64,000 nt of DNA from Nitrospinota bacterium (GTDB lineage: Bacteria; Nitrospinota; Nitrospinia; Nitrospinales; VA-1), in NCBI GenBank assembly GCA_027619975.1, contig JAQCGX010000013.1, positions 1-64,000 on the forward strand, written 5' to 3'. Of this stretch, positions 34,584 through 44,010 are shown one piece after another; position 1 is the stretch's first letter; the number at the start of each line of letters is the position of its first letter. The notes under the pieces were generated by a model. The model was given only the letters and a program-made list of their open reading frames with translations, was not told the DNA's origin and did not search any database. Made by a program: the position numbers and the translations under genes.

Positions 34584-36470
34584 TTAATTTTTCCTGGAGG
34601 GTTCCGCCGCACTTTTTGAGGGTACCACAACGGTCGAGGCCGAATCTTCAATTTCGGACAGGAGGGCATTTTCCGCCAGCTTGAAGGCGTTTGGGTCATC
34701 CACGTCAATCCAGAACCGGTTGGCGATATCAACGGCCTTGGCCCGGTTATCCCGTGCAAGGATTTGAATGGCTCCGGACAAAGTGGTGTCGCCATTTTCC
34801 TTGGAACACTGCTCCAGGGCGTTGAATAAGGCTGGTTGGCAGTAGAAAATGCCGGTGTCAAACGCGTCAAAATCTTTGATCCCCTTGCCGATTGCCAGAA
34901 TATTGTCATCAGCTGTTTTTACGCGGGTGACATCCTGCAAATCAATCAGCGGGTTGCTGGTGTTGCGGTCGACGCCGAGGGCGATTTCTTTATCTCCCAG
35001 GGGGTAAGACATCAAATCTCTGGCGATGGCCGGGTCAAACAAGTGGTCCGCCATCAGCAGTAAAAAGGGCTCCTGGAAATAAGGTTGTCCTTTGAGAACC
35101 GAAAGGCCGTTTTCTTTTTCCCAGTCCTCATTGGCAATCGGGGTGATGCGGATTCCCAGACGATGCGAAAGATCCTGCAGAAAAGCCTGAAGCGCATCGG
35201 CCTGATATCCGGTGACCACAAAAAACTCATTGGCTCCGGCTTCCATCGCGGTCATTACGACCCGTTCGATCAGCGGGATGCCAAAAATGGGGGTCAACGG
35301 TTTACTGGCACCCCTGGAGCGCAATCGCATGCCCTTGCCGGCGGCGATGATCAGGCATTTTTTGGATCCTTTCTGAGTTTTTCCGGCAATGAAGTTTTCC
35401 GTCATGTGGTGGGCTTGATCGTCCGTGAATTGACGCGGCGGATGTTTGCAGAAATAAGCCGACGGTCCGTGCAGAACGCCGCCTTCTCCCCGGTCCAGAG
35501 CCAGTTTGGCACAGCGGATGGTGTCGATCGCGACGCCGGCGGAATTGGGCGAATCCTCTACCGAAAGACGCATTTCCAGATTGATGGGGACGTCACCAAA
35601 AATCCGGCCTTCCATGCGGATGAAACAAACCTTATTGTCCTTCTGCCAGGGAACGTAATCACTGGGGCCGACGTGGATGTTGTCGTCATCCAGCCGCTTC
35701 TCCGCCGCCGATTGTACGGCTTCGGTTTTGGATGTTTTCTTGGAAGCCAACCGTTTGCGATTCAACATGTTGAGAAAATCGGTGTTGCCTCCGGTATTGA
35801 GCTGGTAAGTGCGATCCAGCTTGATGCCGCGCTTTTTGAACAGGTCGGTCAGAACGCGGTGGGTGATGGTGGCCCCAAATTGCGATTTGATATCGTCGCC
35901 GATGATGGGGAGGTTTTTTTCCGCAAATCGTCGGGCCCATTCGGGATTGCTGGCGATGAACACGGGAATGTTGTTGATAAAAGCTGTTCCTGCTTCCAGT
36001 GCGCACTCAGCATAAAACCGGGTGGCTTCTTCCGAGCCGACGGGAAGATAATTCACCAGAATCTCCGCTCCCGACTCTTTTAGAACCTTCACAACTTCTG
36101 CTTTGTCGGGCTCAGATCCCGTGGCCGGGACGAAGGTATTTTTTTCGTTATAATCGGCCATGTGCTCGGAAACCCCATCGAGGATTTTCCCCATCCGCAC
36201 TTTTACACCGGCTTCCGGCAGTTCTGCCTGAAACACGGTGGTGCAATTGGGGGGAGCAAAAATGGCTTCGTTTACATCTTTGCCAACTTTTCTTTTGTCG
36301 ATATCGAAACAGGCCACAACGCGAATATCTTCAGGGCGATATCCCCCGATCTCGCCATGCATCAGGCCAATGGCGTCGTCGAGATTTTTGCCTTTATAAA
36401 AGTGGATTCCCTGTATCAGGGAACTGGCGCAATTTCCAATTCCGATGATGGCAATTTTAATTTTATTCAC
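34584..36470 (-). CDS. Inositol-3-phosphate synthase fused to sugar/inositol-phosphate nucleotidyltransferase
   Basis: This 628-residue protein has two domains. Residues 1-365 form a myo-inositol-1-phosphate synthase of the prokaryotic type ([20 protein letters not shown]-binding turn, [53 protein letters not shown]). From residue 371 onward a nucleotidyltransferase starts with [23 protein letters not shown] and has the metal site [10 protein letters not shown]. The second domain looks like CTP:inositol-1-phosphate cytidylyltransferase, so one polypeptide could convert glucose-6-phosphate to inositol phosphate and on to CDP-inositol. The gene faces a CDP-alcohol phosphotransferase at 36831, which would use such a product. 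Substrate assignment of the second domain is inferred from the fusion and neighbour. Confidence 0.85.
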   Translation of the reverse strand: MNKIKIAIIGIGNCASSLIQGIHFYKGKNLDDAIGLMHGEIGGYRPEDIRVVACFDIDKRKVGKDVNEAIFAPPNCTTVFQAELPEAGVKVRMGKILDGVSEHMADYNEKNTFVPATGSEPDKAEVVKVLKESGAEILVNYLPVGSEEATRFYAECALEAGTAFINNIPVFIASNPEWARRFAEKNLPIIGDDIKSQFGATITHRVLTDLFKKRGIKLDRTYQLNTGGNTDFLNMLNRKRLASKKTSKTEAVQSAAEKRLDDDNIHVGPSDYVPWQKDNKVCFIRMEGRIFGDVPINLEMRLSVEDSPNSAGVAIDTIRCAKLALDRGEGGVLHGPSAYFCKHPPRQFTDDQAHHMTENFIAGKTQKGSKKCLIIAAGKGMRLRSRGASKPLTPIFGIPLIERVVMTAMEAGANEFFVVTGYQADALQAFLQDLSHRLGIRITPIANEDWEKENGLSVLKGQPYFQEPFLLLMADHLFDPAIARDLMSYPLGDKEIALGVDRNTSNPLIDLQDVTRVKTADDNILAIGKGIKDFDAFDTGIFYCQPALFNALEQCSKENGDTTLSGAIQILARDNRAKAVDIANRFWIDVDDPNAFKLAENALLSEIEDSASTVVVPSKSAAEPSRKN

Positions 36471-36830
36471 GTTGGATTTGACCCCAGAATATTGATAAAG
36501 TTACAAGTTTCAGCCGGTGCAAAAATATTTGTCGCAAAAAAGGTCTTGAACAAATAAATGCAACTGATTATAGGTCGAAGAGCAACCTGAAAAGTTACAT
36601 GAAAAATTTAAAAAATCAAGATTTTCTGTGAATCAGAAAAATCGAGGATCTTACTGGTCGGTTGCCGGGAGGAACGGATTCGAGTCCGGCAGCAGATTTA
36701 CAGCCTTGCATAGGCAGTGTCAGGATTCACTACCCGAATCGACTCATATTCAATGAGTTTTTGCTCTTGCGTATATTTAACGTCTTGATATCCTCTACTC
36801 AAATTAGCCGAAGTTTGAATTATATACCAA
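36471..36830. other. Intergenic region between divergent inositol genes
   Basis: About 360 bases, AT-rich in both halves, holding the promoters of both divergent genes. A GGTCGGTTGCCGGG...CCGGCAGC region lies near 36655-36700. I see no riboswitch that I can name. Confidence 0.45.
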
Positions 36831-38117
36831 ATGTTGAAAAATTCAGAAAATTCTTTAGTCCTCACCCAAAATAAAAGTCCCCTGGCGGTTTTATTTTTGC
36901 CCCCCCCTCCCAAAAACGAAAACAGGGAGGATTGGTATTGGCGGCGAGTCGCGGGGGTTCCATTCTTGTTGAGAAATGTCTTCAATATTCAAAGAGGCGG
37001 TATTGCGCATCTGATTTTATTTGCGGGCAACGACCCCAAGTCCGCAGCCGAATTGTATAACCGTATCATCCAGGACCCCAGAGTGACGTTGCAACTGGAA
37101 TATATAGCGGATTCCCAGGAATTGAAGCAGGTCACGCAGGAAGCCGGGGAATTGCTTTTCCTGAATGGATCGGGGCTTTATGAAAAGACCCAAATCCGGT
37201 CAGCGATAACCCAAAAGCCGGGCGCCGGGAATAACGAAGAGCATGCCGCCCTTGTTCTCGATAACGGTTTCCTGACCTCCTTGCTGGAATTTAAGGACGG
37301 CTTTGACTTTGCCGGGCTGGAGCGGATGCGGGAACCGTCCGTAAACCCCACCGCGCAGAATCTGGCCGGCGAAAAAAAATCCCTGCGGTATTTCCCGGAA
37401 GCCAGTCATCCTAAAATCTCCACGGAAAGTGATTTCGAGCTGGAAGGCGAACGCATCCTTCAAAAATCGGGCGGATTGGCCAATGACAGTCTGGCCACCC
37501 GGCTGTTGTCGCGCCCGGTTTCCAAATTAATGACGCGGTTGCTGATCAATACCCGGTTCACACCGAACCAGATCACGGTGCTGAGTTTTATTCTGGGGCT
37601 TGCGTCGGCAGGGTATTTTTTCCTGGGCGGCTATCAGATGGGGGTGATGGGAGCCGGGTTATTGCTGGCATCCATCTGGGTGGATGGGGTGGACGGCGAA
37701 ATTGCGCGCATTAAATTCATGGAAACGGAGTTTGGCGGCAAGCTGGATATCCTGTGCGACAACATTGTTCATGTCGCGGTATTTTTCTCCATCGGCATGG
37801 GGCTGTTTCATGTGCAGGGCGGGATGATTTACATCGTGCTTGGCTCTCTGGCGGCTGTTGGCAGTCTGATTTCATTTTTAATGATAGGGGCGGCCGTTAC
37901 CGCAGGCAAGGCGAGTGCCAGTTCTGGGAAGAGCGGCAAGAAAAGCGATTTTGTCGATAAACTGGCCAACCGCGACTTCACCCATTTCCTGTTTGTGCTG
38001 GCCCTGCTGGACCGGCTGGATGTGTTTATCTGGCTGACCGCGGTCGGGGTGAATTTTTTATCGGTTTATCTTTTGTTTCTGCGCAGAAAATCGACACGGG
38101 TTAAAACCGGGGTTTGA
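36831..38117 (+). CDS. CDP-alcohol phosphotransferase, DIPP-synthase-like, with degenerate nucleotidyltransferase domain
   Basis: This is a 428-residue membrane protein. Residues about 215-428 are a CDP-alcohol phosphatidyltransferase domain with the motif D285-x2-D288-G-x2-A-R293, then G303, D306 and D310, plus several membrane helices. The N-terminal 200 residues resemble a nucleotidyltransferase fold (VPFLLRNVFNIQRGGIAHLILFAG, LLFLNGSGLYEKTQ) but lack the G-x-G-x-R/K substrate loop, so this part is probably inactive. In thermophiles IPCT and DIPP synthase are fused this way. Here the active IPCT sits on the divergent fusion. Expected product: di-inositol-phosphate-phosphate or an inositol lipid head group. 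The acceptor is unknown. Confidence 0.82.
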   Translation: MLKNSENSLVLTQNKSPLAVLFLPPPPKNENREDWYWRRVAGVPFLLRNVFNIQRGGIAHLILFAGNDPKSAAELYNRIIQDPRVTLQLEYIADSQELKQVTQEAGELLFLNGSGLYEKTQIRSAITQKPGAGNNEEHAALVLDNGFLTSLLEFKDGFDFAGLERMREPSVNPTAQNLAGEKKSLRYFPEASHPKISTESDFELEGERILQKSGGLANDSLATRLLSRPVSKLMTRLLINTRFTPNQITVLSFILGLASAGYFFLGGYQMGVMGAGLLLASIWVDGVDGEIARIKFMETEFGGKLDILCDNIVHVAVFFSIGMGLFHVQGGMIYIVLGSLAAVGSLISFLMIGAAVTAGKASASSGKSGKKSDFVDKLANRDFTHFLFVLALLDRLDVFIWLTAVGVNFLSVYLLFLRRKSTRVKTGV

Positions 38118-38207
38118 AAAATTTGCCCTTGTGGATAAGAGTAGAATGAGCTTTGACAATGATACGGAAAGAGCTTATGCACCAGAGCTTTAATTATCCA
38201 ACTTGCA

Positions 38208-38233
38208 CAATAGTAACACATAGGTTACTATTG
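38208..38233. promoter_or_regulatory. Palindromic operator of toxin-antitoxin operon
   Basis: A perfect inverted repeat with ten-base arms (CAATAGTAAC and GTTACTATTG around six bases) ends at the start codon of the toxin gene. It is most likely the autoregulatory site of the antitoxin. Confidence 0.7.
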
Positions 38234-38559
38234 TGATGGAGATAAAAGAATACCTTTATGCCGACGGTAGCAGTCCTTTTGCTGATTGGTTTGATGGGCT
38301 GGATGTTCAAGCCGCGCTGAAAGTGAATACCCATCTCACGCGACTAGGCAACGGAAATCTTTCCAGTGTAAAAAGCGTCGGAAGCGGTGTTCATGAATGC
38401 CGGGTTGACTGGGGACCGGGATACCGCGTCTATTTGGGTAAAGACGGTGAAAAGCTGGTTATCTTGCTTGGTGGCGGTACCAAGAAGCGTCAGCAAAAAG
38501 ATATTGATCAGGCAAAGGAACTTTGGCAGGAATATAAAAAGCGTAAAAAGGAGCCGTAG
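38233..38559 (+). CDS. RelE/HigB-type toxin (phage Gp49-like)
   Basis: This 108-residue protein is of the RelE/ParE superfamily, Gp49/HigB group: FADWFDGLD near the N-terminus, GVHECRVDWGPGYRVYLGKDGEKLVILLGGGTKKRQQKDIDQAKELWQEY to the end. The R-x-Y-(F/L) and LLGGGTKK-x-Q-x-x-DI pattern is typical of this toxin family, known to cleave mRNA at the ribosome. The start is GTG (38233) or ATG (38236). The antitoxin follows after two bases. Operator palindrome upstream. Confidence 0.87.
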   Translation: MMEIKEYLYADGSSPFADWFDGLDVQAALKVNTHLTRLGNGNLSSVKSVGSGVHECRVDWGPGYRVYLGKDGEKLVILLGGGTKKRQQKDIDQAKELWQEYKKRKKEP

Positions 38560-38561
38560 TC

Positions 38562-38879
38562 ATGGCGATCACACGACATTTTAAAGAAACCATTCAGGCA
38601 CGCGCCCTGCGTGACCCCGAGTTTCGCAGAGGCCTGCTCAAAGAAAGTATCGAAACCATGCTGGCCGGTGATATAGAGACCGGAAAAATTATCCTGCGTG
38701 ACTACATCAATTCCACCATTGGCTTTGAGAAGCTGGGAGCCGTGACACAAAAATCTCCGAAAAGCCTCATGCGCATGTTCAGCCCCAGCGGCAATCCCAC
38801 GGCCAAAAACCTGTTTAGCATCATCTATACCCTGCAGAAAAAAGAAGGCGTGCAACTGGAAGTGCAGACTTCTCGGTGA
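38562..38879 (+). CDS. HigA-like addiction-module antitoxin
   Basis: This 105-residue partner of the upstream toxin has a C-terminal Xre-like helix-turn-helix (KLGAVTQKSPKSLMRMFSPSGNPTAKNLFSIIYTLQKKEGVQLEV), matching the antitoxin group that pairs with Gp49-like toxins. The toxin-first order is typical of HigBA. It should neutralise the toxin and repress the operon through the palindrome at 38208. Confidence 0.85.
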   Translation: MAITRHFKETIQARALRDPEFRRGLLKESIETMLAGDIETGKIILRDYINSTIGFEKLGAVTQKSPKSLMRMFSPSGNPTAKNLFSIIYTLQKKEGVQLEVQTSR

Positions 38880-38965
38880 ATCTTCGTCTCTGGCGAAGAG
38901 TTTAGGTGCAAGTACAAGGAGGCTCCGCACGCGAGGGGCGAAGCTCGTAAAAGACTAAACTGCAG

Positions 38966-40312
38966 TTAATCAACTGCATGGTTTTCAGATATTTTATTAT
39001 TCTGTATGATGAACTTTATAGTGTAGCCTTGCATATGGTGACTAGGCCAAAGCTCTTTTAAGATTATTATTTCTTTCTCGTTTAAGTGAGTGGTCATCTC
39101 AGTTTCGTTTGAGAGATTTCTCTTAATGCCCTCGGGCATTTCATTGTCGAGAGCTTTAGCGAATAGTATTTGGGCAATATTACAAAATTTTTGATTAGCT
39201 TCGCGTGATATGTCTGGGATACTCACATTCATAATTAATTTTAGCATTGTCGCAACAGTCTCATTTCCTTCAATGAGATAAGCAATATTATTAGGTATAA
39301 TTTCGTCACCGATCTCTAAATAAGTTGAGCTTGCACACCAATCTTCACAGTTGCCACCGCTTCGATGGTAATCGTCTGGAACAAGCCCCTCCGTCGTTAA
39401 AAATTCTCGTGCAACATAGGGCGACCAACCTCGGTCAAGGTTTATTTCTTCAGGACTCAGCTCTCGTGCCCAGAGGACTTTAATCTCACAGATTGTATTT
39501 TTGACATCTTGCTTGTTTACAGGTTTTGTGAGCATTAAGTTACGAATCCATCTTTTCAATAATTCTATGCGGAAGTGAAAGGCAATTATTGCGCATCGTT
39601 TCGCATAGGTTCTAAGAGCAGGTTTTTTAATAGCAAACTGTAATCTAATAAAAGCAGTCTCATAATTAACATATAGTGCCACTACGAAAAGGAATGGAAG
39701 GTAAAACAGTGATAAGGTCGGAGGAAGATAAAAATCTGTGAGCGTTTGTGGCTTTGCAAATAATCCAAAGTCCGAAAACAACTTGAAAGCAGCATAAAAG
39801 ATTAATCCCATGCCAAACCACATTAGTAGGCCGTTAAGCAGTTTTTCAACATGTTCGTATTTCTTATCAGTTTGAGCGATTGCCAGCATACCCGCTACCA
39901 AAGTTGATAACGGCACTATCAAAAGTTCAATCCATAAAGAGAACGCATAAAATGCAACAATAAACTCAAGAACCGTTACAAGTTTTAGAATATCTTTTAT
40001 AGCAGTTCTGAAGTAGTGGGGTTCATCGGCGATATCACTGATCCTGAATAGTGACACTACCGCTACTGACCCACTCCAAATAATTGTGTTTTTGAGTTGG
40101 GCGGTTGTCCACAATTCAAGTTCATATAAGCAATATACAAGGAGGCCAACATATGTGGCCATCAGACCGAGAGATACTAGTATAACTCTCTTAGTAAGAG
40201 CCCTAAGGACATGAAATAATGATTTTCTAATAGATGGGTGAGTAAGGCTCCATATGATCAGAATGACAATCCATATCCCGACAGCAATTTCACGATTGTT
40301 TAAAATGTTCAT
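38966..40312 (-). CDS. AT-rich multi-pass membrane protein, unknown
   Basis: This 448-residue protein has about six membrane helices in the first 220 residues (REIAVGIWIVILIIWSL at the start, and so on). The cytoplasmic C-terminal half is helical with no known motif (WARELSPEEINLDRGWSPYVAREFL, CEDWCASS, ELWPSHHM). I have the impression of a family seen in genomic islands, but no function is known to me. Codon use and base composition are clearly more AT-rich than the neighbouring genes, and it sits between a toxin-antitoxin pair and the TPR operon. Recent transfer is likely. Confidence 0.65.
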   Translation of the reverse strand: MNILNNREIAVGIWIVILIIWSLTHPSIRKSLFHVLRALTKRVILVSLGLMATYVGLLVYCLYELELWTTAQLKNTIIWSGSVAVVSLFRISDIADEPHYFRTAIKDILKLVTVLEFIVAFYAFSLWIELLIVPLSTLVAGMLAIAQTDKKYEHVEKLLNGLLMWFGMGLIFYAAFKLFSDFGLFAKPQTLTDFYLPPTLSLFYLPFLFVVALYVNYETAFIRLQFAIKKPALRTYAKRCAIIAFHFRIELLKRWIRNLMLTKPVNKQDVKNTICEIKVLWARELSPEEINLDRGWSPYVAREFLTTEGLVPDDYHRSGGNCEDWCASSTYLEIGDEIIPNNIAYLIEGNETVATMLKLIMNVSIPDISREANQKFCNIAQILFAKALDNEMPEGIKRNLSNETEMTTHLNEKEIIILKELWPSHHMQGYTIKFIIQNNKISENHAVD

Positions 40313-40313
40313 T

Positions 40314-42083
40314 TTAAGGGGAAATCAATTGCCGAATTTCATCGGCTTCCGGTTGATCGGGGTCGAGAGTCAAAGACCGGGAAAAATAAACTTTTGCCTG
40401 TTCGGGCCGATGCAAATGAAAATAATTGAGGATGCCGAGATTGCGCAGTGCCACGGGGTATTTCGGGTTCAGCTCGATGGCGCGTTTAAAATAACGATCG
40501 GCAAGATCGTACTGTGCGGTTTTCATATATACCTCGCCCAGTTTTCCATGCACCTCGGGAACTTCGGGGGACAGCGCTTCCGCCATCTTGAATAATTTCA
40601 AGGCTTCTTCCACCCGGCCCTGGTCGAAATAAATTTCGCCCAGATTGTAATTGAGAGAAAAAACTCCGGGCGCTTGTTTCAGCGAGGCTTCGTAATAGAA
40701 AACGGCGCGGTCCGTTTGTCCGGCCAGGCTGTAGGCCCGTCCCAGATTGATCAACGGGCGGACGAGGTTCGGGGATTTGTTCCGAGTGTCCTCCCATAAA
40801 GTCAACTCACTCCTCCAGGTCAGATTTCGTTTGATCGTCATCACTCCTAAAGAACCCACCAGAACCACCAGCAGAAAAAACGCCGTCGCTTTTTTAGCGG
40901 CCTCTGAAAACTGCGGTCGACTGAAGATGACCTGCCACAACCCCAGAGACAGTAATAAATAAAATCCGTAAGAAGCGAGGTAGGTCCGGTGTTCCGCCGC
41001 CAGGTCATGCAGGGTGATGATCGACGACGAGGGAGACAGGATGATGAGAAACCAGCCGATGCCAAATAAATAAATCCGCGATTTGGTACTCAGGTAGAGC
41101 AAGGCTCCCAGTAAAGCTGCGGGGCCGAGAAACCGCCAGGACATGAAATGCGTCACCACCGGAATATCCGGGTCGATGTTGAGGCTGACGGGAAACAACA
41201 ACAGTTTCAGATAATAGAAGACCAGCACCGAGGGCTGGCTCAGCATGTATTTTTTTCTGCCGACCATTTCCTCCGGGTTCGACGGGCCGATGAGAAAGGT
41301 TTCATCGGCGAGAAGTTTTCTCAGAAGGAGTGAAAAGGCCACAAAAAAAATGCCCGCCAGCACCCACTTCCAGCGCATTAAAAACCGGATCGGGAGGGAG
41401 CCCCGGTCACACTGGCAAAGCGCATAGAGGAGTATTATCGCCGGCAGGGTGATGAGGGTCTGCTTGACGCTGAACCCCAGAGCAAAAATAATAAAAAGCA
41501 GTATGGGAAGCCAGAGGAATTTCAGCGTTCCCGATGCGGATCGTCTCTGTTCCCAAACGGATTGAAACAGGAAAAACCCTCCCAGATAAAACGTCGCCGC
41601 CAACACTTCGGAGCGGCTGATGATGTAGACCACCGATTCGGTTTGTAGCGGGTGACAGAGAAAGAGCAGGGCGGTGACCAGGGAAATACTGCGAATTTTA
41701 GCATCGTCCAGGTTTGCGGGGTCGCGCAAAAAACTTCGGCAAACTTTTCCGGTGATGAAAAACAGCAAAAGGGAGTTGAAAATATGAAAGGTGAGGTTGA
41801 AAAGATGATAACCGAAGGGATGATCCCCGCCCAAAAAGGCATTGACTGCCAGCGACATCTGCAAGAGACTTCGGGAACCCCACCCCGAGACCCAAAACTT
41901 AAGGGTCAGTATTTCTTCGGGGTGATCCAGGTTTGGGTTGTTGACGATGTAAGCGACGCTGTCGAACTGGAAGGCGTTGTGCAGGTGGTTGCCATAGATC
42001 ACGATTCCCAGAAGTGCGATAAGCAAACAACAATGCACCCGATATTTAAATTTTGCCATATCAGGCCTGCTGCCGCATTTCAT
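40314..42083 (-). CDS. Multi-TM plus TPR protein (DUF1736/TMTC-like), copy 3
   Basis: This 589-residue protein has an N-terminal part of about eleven membrane helices. It resembles the glycosyltransferase-like membrane domain of TMTC/DUF1736 proteins (GNHLHNAFQFDSVAYIVNNPNL, HPLQTESVVYIISRSEVLA, LHDLAAEHRTYLASYGFYLLLSLG). About five TPRs follow. The conserved D-x-A-x-x-x-x-x-N-P and A-E-H-R-x-Y motifs are present. Eukaryotic TMTCs are O-mannosyltransferases for secreted proteins; a similar lipid-sugar-dependent glycosyltransferase role is possible here. Its ATG overlaps the previous stop by four bases, and it is the last gene of the three-gene operon. Confidence 0.8.
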   Translation of the reverse strand: MKCGSRPDMAKFKYRVHCCLLIALLGIVIYGNHLHNAFQFDSVAYIVNNPNLDHPEEILTLKFWVSGWGSRSLLQMSLAVNAFLGGDHPFGYHLFNLTFHIFNSLLLFFITGKVCRSFLRDPANLDDAKIRSISLVTALLFLCHPLQTESVVYIISRSEVLAATFYLGGFFLFQSVWEQRRSASGTLKFLWLPILLFIIFALGFSVKQTLITLPAIILLYALCQCDRGSLPIRFLMRWKWVLAGIFFVAFSLLLRKLLADETFLIGPSNPEEMVGRKKYMLSQPSVLVFYYLKLLLFPVSLNIDPDIPVVTHFMSWRFLGPAALLGALLYLSTKSRIYLFGIGWFLIILSPSSSIITLHDLAAEHRTYLASYGFYLLLSLGLWQVIFSRPQFSEAAKKATAFFLLVVLVGSLGVMTIKRNLTWRSELTLWEDTRNKSPNLVRPLINLGRAYSLAGQTDRAVFYYEASLKQAPGVFSLNYNLGEIYFDQGRVEEALKLFKMAEALSPEVPEVHGKLGEVYMKTAQYDLADRYFKRAIELNPKYPVALRNLGILNYFHLHRPEQAKVYFSRSLTLDPDQPEADEIRQLISP

Positions 42084-44008
42084 GGATTCACTCCCGCAAG
42101 CGTCGTGGCGACCTTAAGAAGTTCTTTCGCCTTGGCGTTATCGGGTTGCAGAGCCAGTAACTGTTCCAGATGCGGGATGGCTTGCCCATGCCGTTTCTGA
42201 ATCATGTAGATGCTGGCCAGATTGTTTTGGATCTCGGAATTATTCGCTCCAAGCGTGAGAGCGTTTTGAAACGCCTGGGCCGCCAGATCATATTGTTTCA
42301 GGTTCCAGAACAGCACCCCGATATTGTTCTGGGCCTGGAAATGACCGGGTTCAGTGGAAAGGGTCAGCCGGTATTCAGCCAGCGCCTCATCCTGCCGGTT
42401 GAGAAAACGGTAGACGTTGCCCAACTCAAAATGATATTTGGCCCGGTGCGGTTTTATTTTAATGGCCTCTTTGAAAAACGAGATGCTCTCTTCTGGCTGG
42501 TTCAAATAAGTGCGTACCAGTGCGGCGTTGAAAAAGGCCTCGGCCTTGGGCGAACCGAGCAGGAGGCCCCGGTCAAACTCTATTCTTGCCGCTTGCCAGT
42601 TTTCCTGTCGGGAATAAATGTGCCCCCGATTGATGTGAGCGTACGTGTATAGCGGGTCGAGCTTGAGGGTGATCTCAATTTCCTTTAAGGCTTCATCAAA
42701 CCCTTTTTCGCCCAGATAGGCGGCGGCGAGGTTGTTGCGCACCAGGGCTTTTTGCGGCGATTTCAGCGCCGTATCCTGCCACAGGTGAACTTCCGTCCTG
42801 TAGTCGAGACTGCGATTGAGCGTCAATAACGCAATCAACAGCAAGAAGGTGAAGATCATGACGGACCGATTGGCCGGGTGACGGACTGCCGTCAAGCCGC
42901 CGACTCCCAAAGCCAGACAGATGCCCACGCCGGGAAGATACGCCCGGTGTTCGCTGACGATCTGCTTGAGGGGGATCAAACTGGAGGTGGGAAGGATGGT
43001 GACCAACGCCCAGAAAAAAGCGAACCGCGCCAGTCTGGAGTTTTGTAAATACAAACCCGCGCCCAAAAGGACCATGACTGCAAAGCCTGTCATCCATTCA
43101 GGATCGAGAACTCCTGAAACAAGAATTACATCCGGCTCAAAATTGAGATTCAAAGGCAGAAACAATTTCAGCAGATAATAAAACACCAGCGCCTTCATCT
43201 GCGTCAGAAAATACAGCCCGCGGTCGATCATGAGGGAGCCGGGGTCGGCTTTCAGAACGAGCAGATTGCCCATTTGCATGTAGCGAGCGCCCAGGTAAAC
43301 AAGCACCGGGAAAAGAATGAGCATGCCGACGATAACAAATTTGTTGGTTTCCATGCGCGGAGTTTTAAACCAGAGGTAGGCCATCGCCATCACCGGCAGG
43401 GTGACAATGGTCTCCTTGCTGCCAGCGCCCAGGAAAAAAAACAGGAGCGCGATGCCGGCGTGGGACAGACTGCGCATTTCATCGCCCGGCTTCCATCCGC
43501 GGACGCTTTGTATGAAAAAATAAAACCCGAGCAGAAAAAACAAGGTGACAAGGAGCGAGGACCGATTGGAAAGATACGCGACCGGTTGCACCGTCAGGGG
43601 ATGCAGCAGGTGGATGGATGCCGCAAACAGAGGCAGGGGCCTGAGCCGGGCTTGCAGTTGCCGGGTTTCGATTGCGAGCAGGGCCTGGGTTAAAAAATAA
43701 AGCACGATGCCGACACAAATGTGGATCAGGATATTGACGAGATGAAATCCAAAGACATCAAGATGTCCTGCATCCAGACGTCCGACTTCTCGATTGACGG
43801 CATAAGTCAGGAGAACCACCGAGCGGTTGAAAATATTTTCAATCCCGATCGTGTTCTGAAAATCCCACAGGTTGCGGATGTGAGGGTTCTCCACAATGGC
43901 GTGTGCGTCATCATATAAAAAAGGAGAACGTAAGGTGCCGAAAAAAGTCAGGATGCCCAGCAGACTCAAAACGGCAATAACTTTCAGCTGGGTAGTAATA
44001 TTTTTCAT
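42080..44008 (-). CDS. Multi-TM plus TPR protein (DUF1736/TMTC-like), copy 2
   Basis: This 642-residue paralogue has the same two-part architecture. Membrane motifs include GTLRSPFLYDDAHAIVENPHI, HPLTVQPVAYLSNRSSLLV and KQIVSEHRAYLPGVGICLALGVG; TPRs run from about residue 425 to the end. It overlaps the next gene by ATGA and follows the previous one after two bases, so all three are co-transcribed. The differences among the copies in the membrane loops suggest different substrates. Confidence 0.82.
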   Translation of the reverse strand: MKNITTQLKVIAVLSLLGILTFFGTLRSPFLYDDAHAIVENPHIRNLWDFQNTIGIENIFNRSVVLLTYAVNREVGRLDAGHLDVFGFHLVNILIHICVGIVLYFLTQALLAIETRQLQARLRPLPLFAASIHLLHPLTVQPVAYLSNRSSLLVTLFFLLGFYFFIQSVRGWKPGDEMRSLSHAGIALLFFFLGAGSKETIVTLPVMAMAYLWFKTPRMETNKFVIVGMLILFPVLVYLGARYMQMGNLLVLKADPGSLMIDRGLYFLTQMKALVFYYLLKLFLPLNLNFEPDVILVSGVLDPEWMTGFAVMVLLGAGLYLQNSRLARFAFFWALVTILPTSSLIPLKQIVSEHRAYLPGVGICLALGVGGLTAVRHPANRSVMIFTFLLLIALLTLNRSLDYRTEVHLWQDTALKSPQKALVRNNLAAAYLGEKGFDEALKEIEITLKLDPLYTYAHINRGHIYSRQENWQAARIEFDRGLLLGSPKAEAFFNAALVRTYLNQPEESISFFKEAIKIKPHRAKYHFELGNVYRFLNRQDEALAEYRLTLSTEPGHFQAQNNIGVLFWNLKQYDLAAQAFQNALTLGANNSEIQNNLASIYMIQKRHGQAIPHLEQLLALQPDNAKAKELLKVATTLAGVNP

Positions 44009-44010
44009 GC

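Noticed and set aside
35085-36083. A 332-codon open frame antisense to the inositol synthase fusion
   Set aside because: It mirrors the real gene, has no recognisable domain and no ribosome site.
37906-37922. A perfect -24/-12 (TGGCAC-N5-TTGC) sequence on the minus strand
   Set aside because: It lies antisense inside the CDP-alcohol phosphotransferase gene with no minus-strand gene to drive, so it is probably a chance match.
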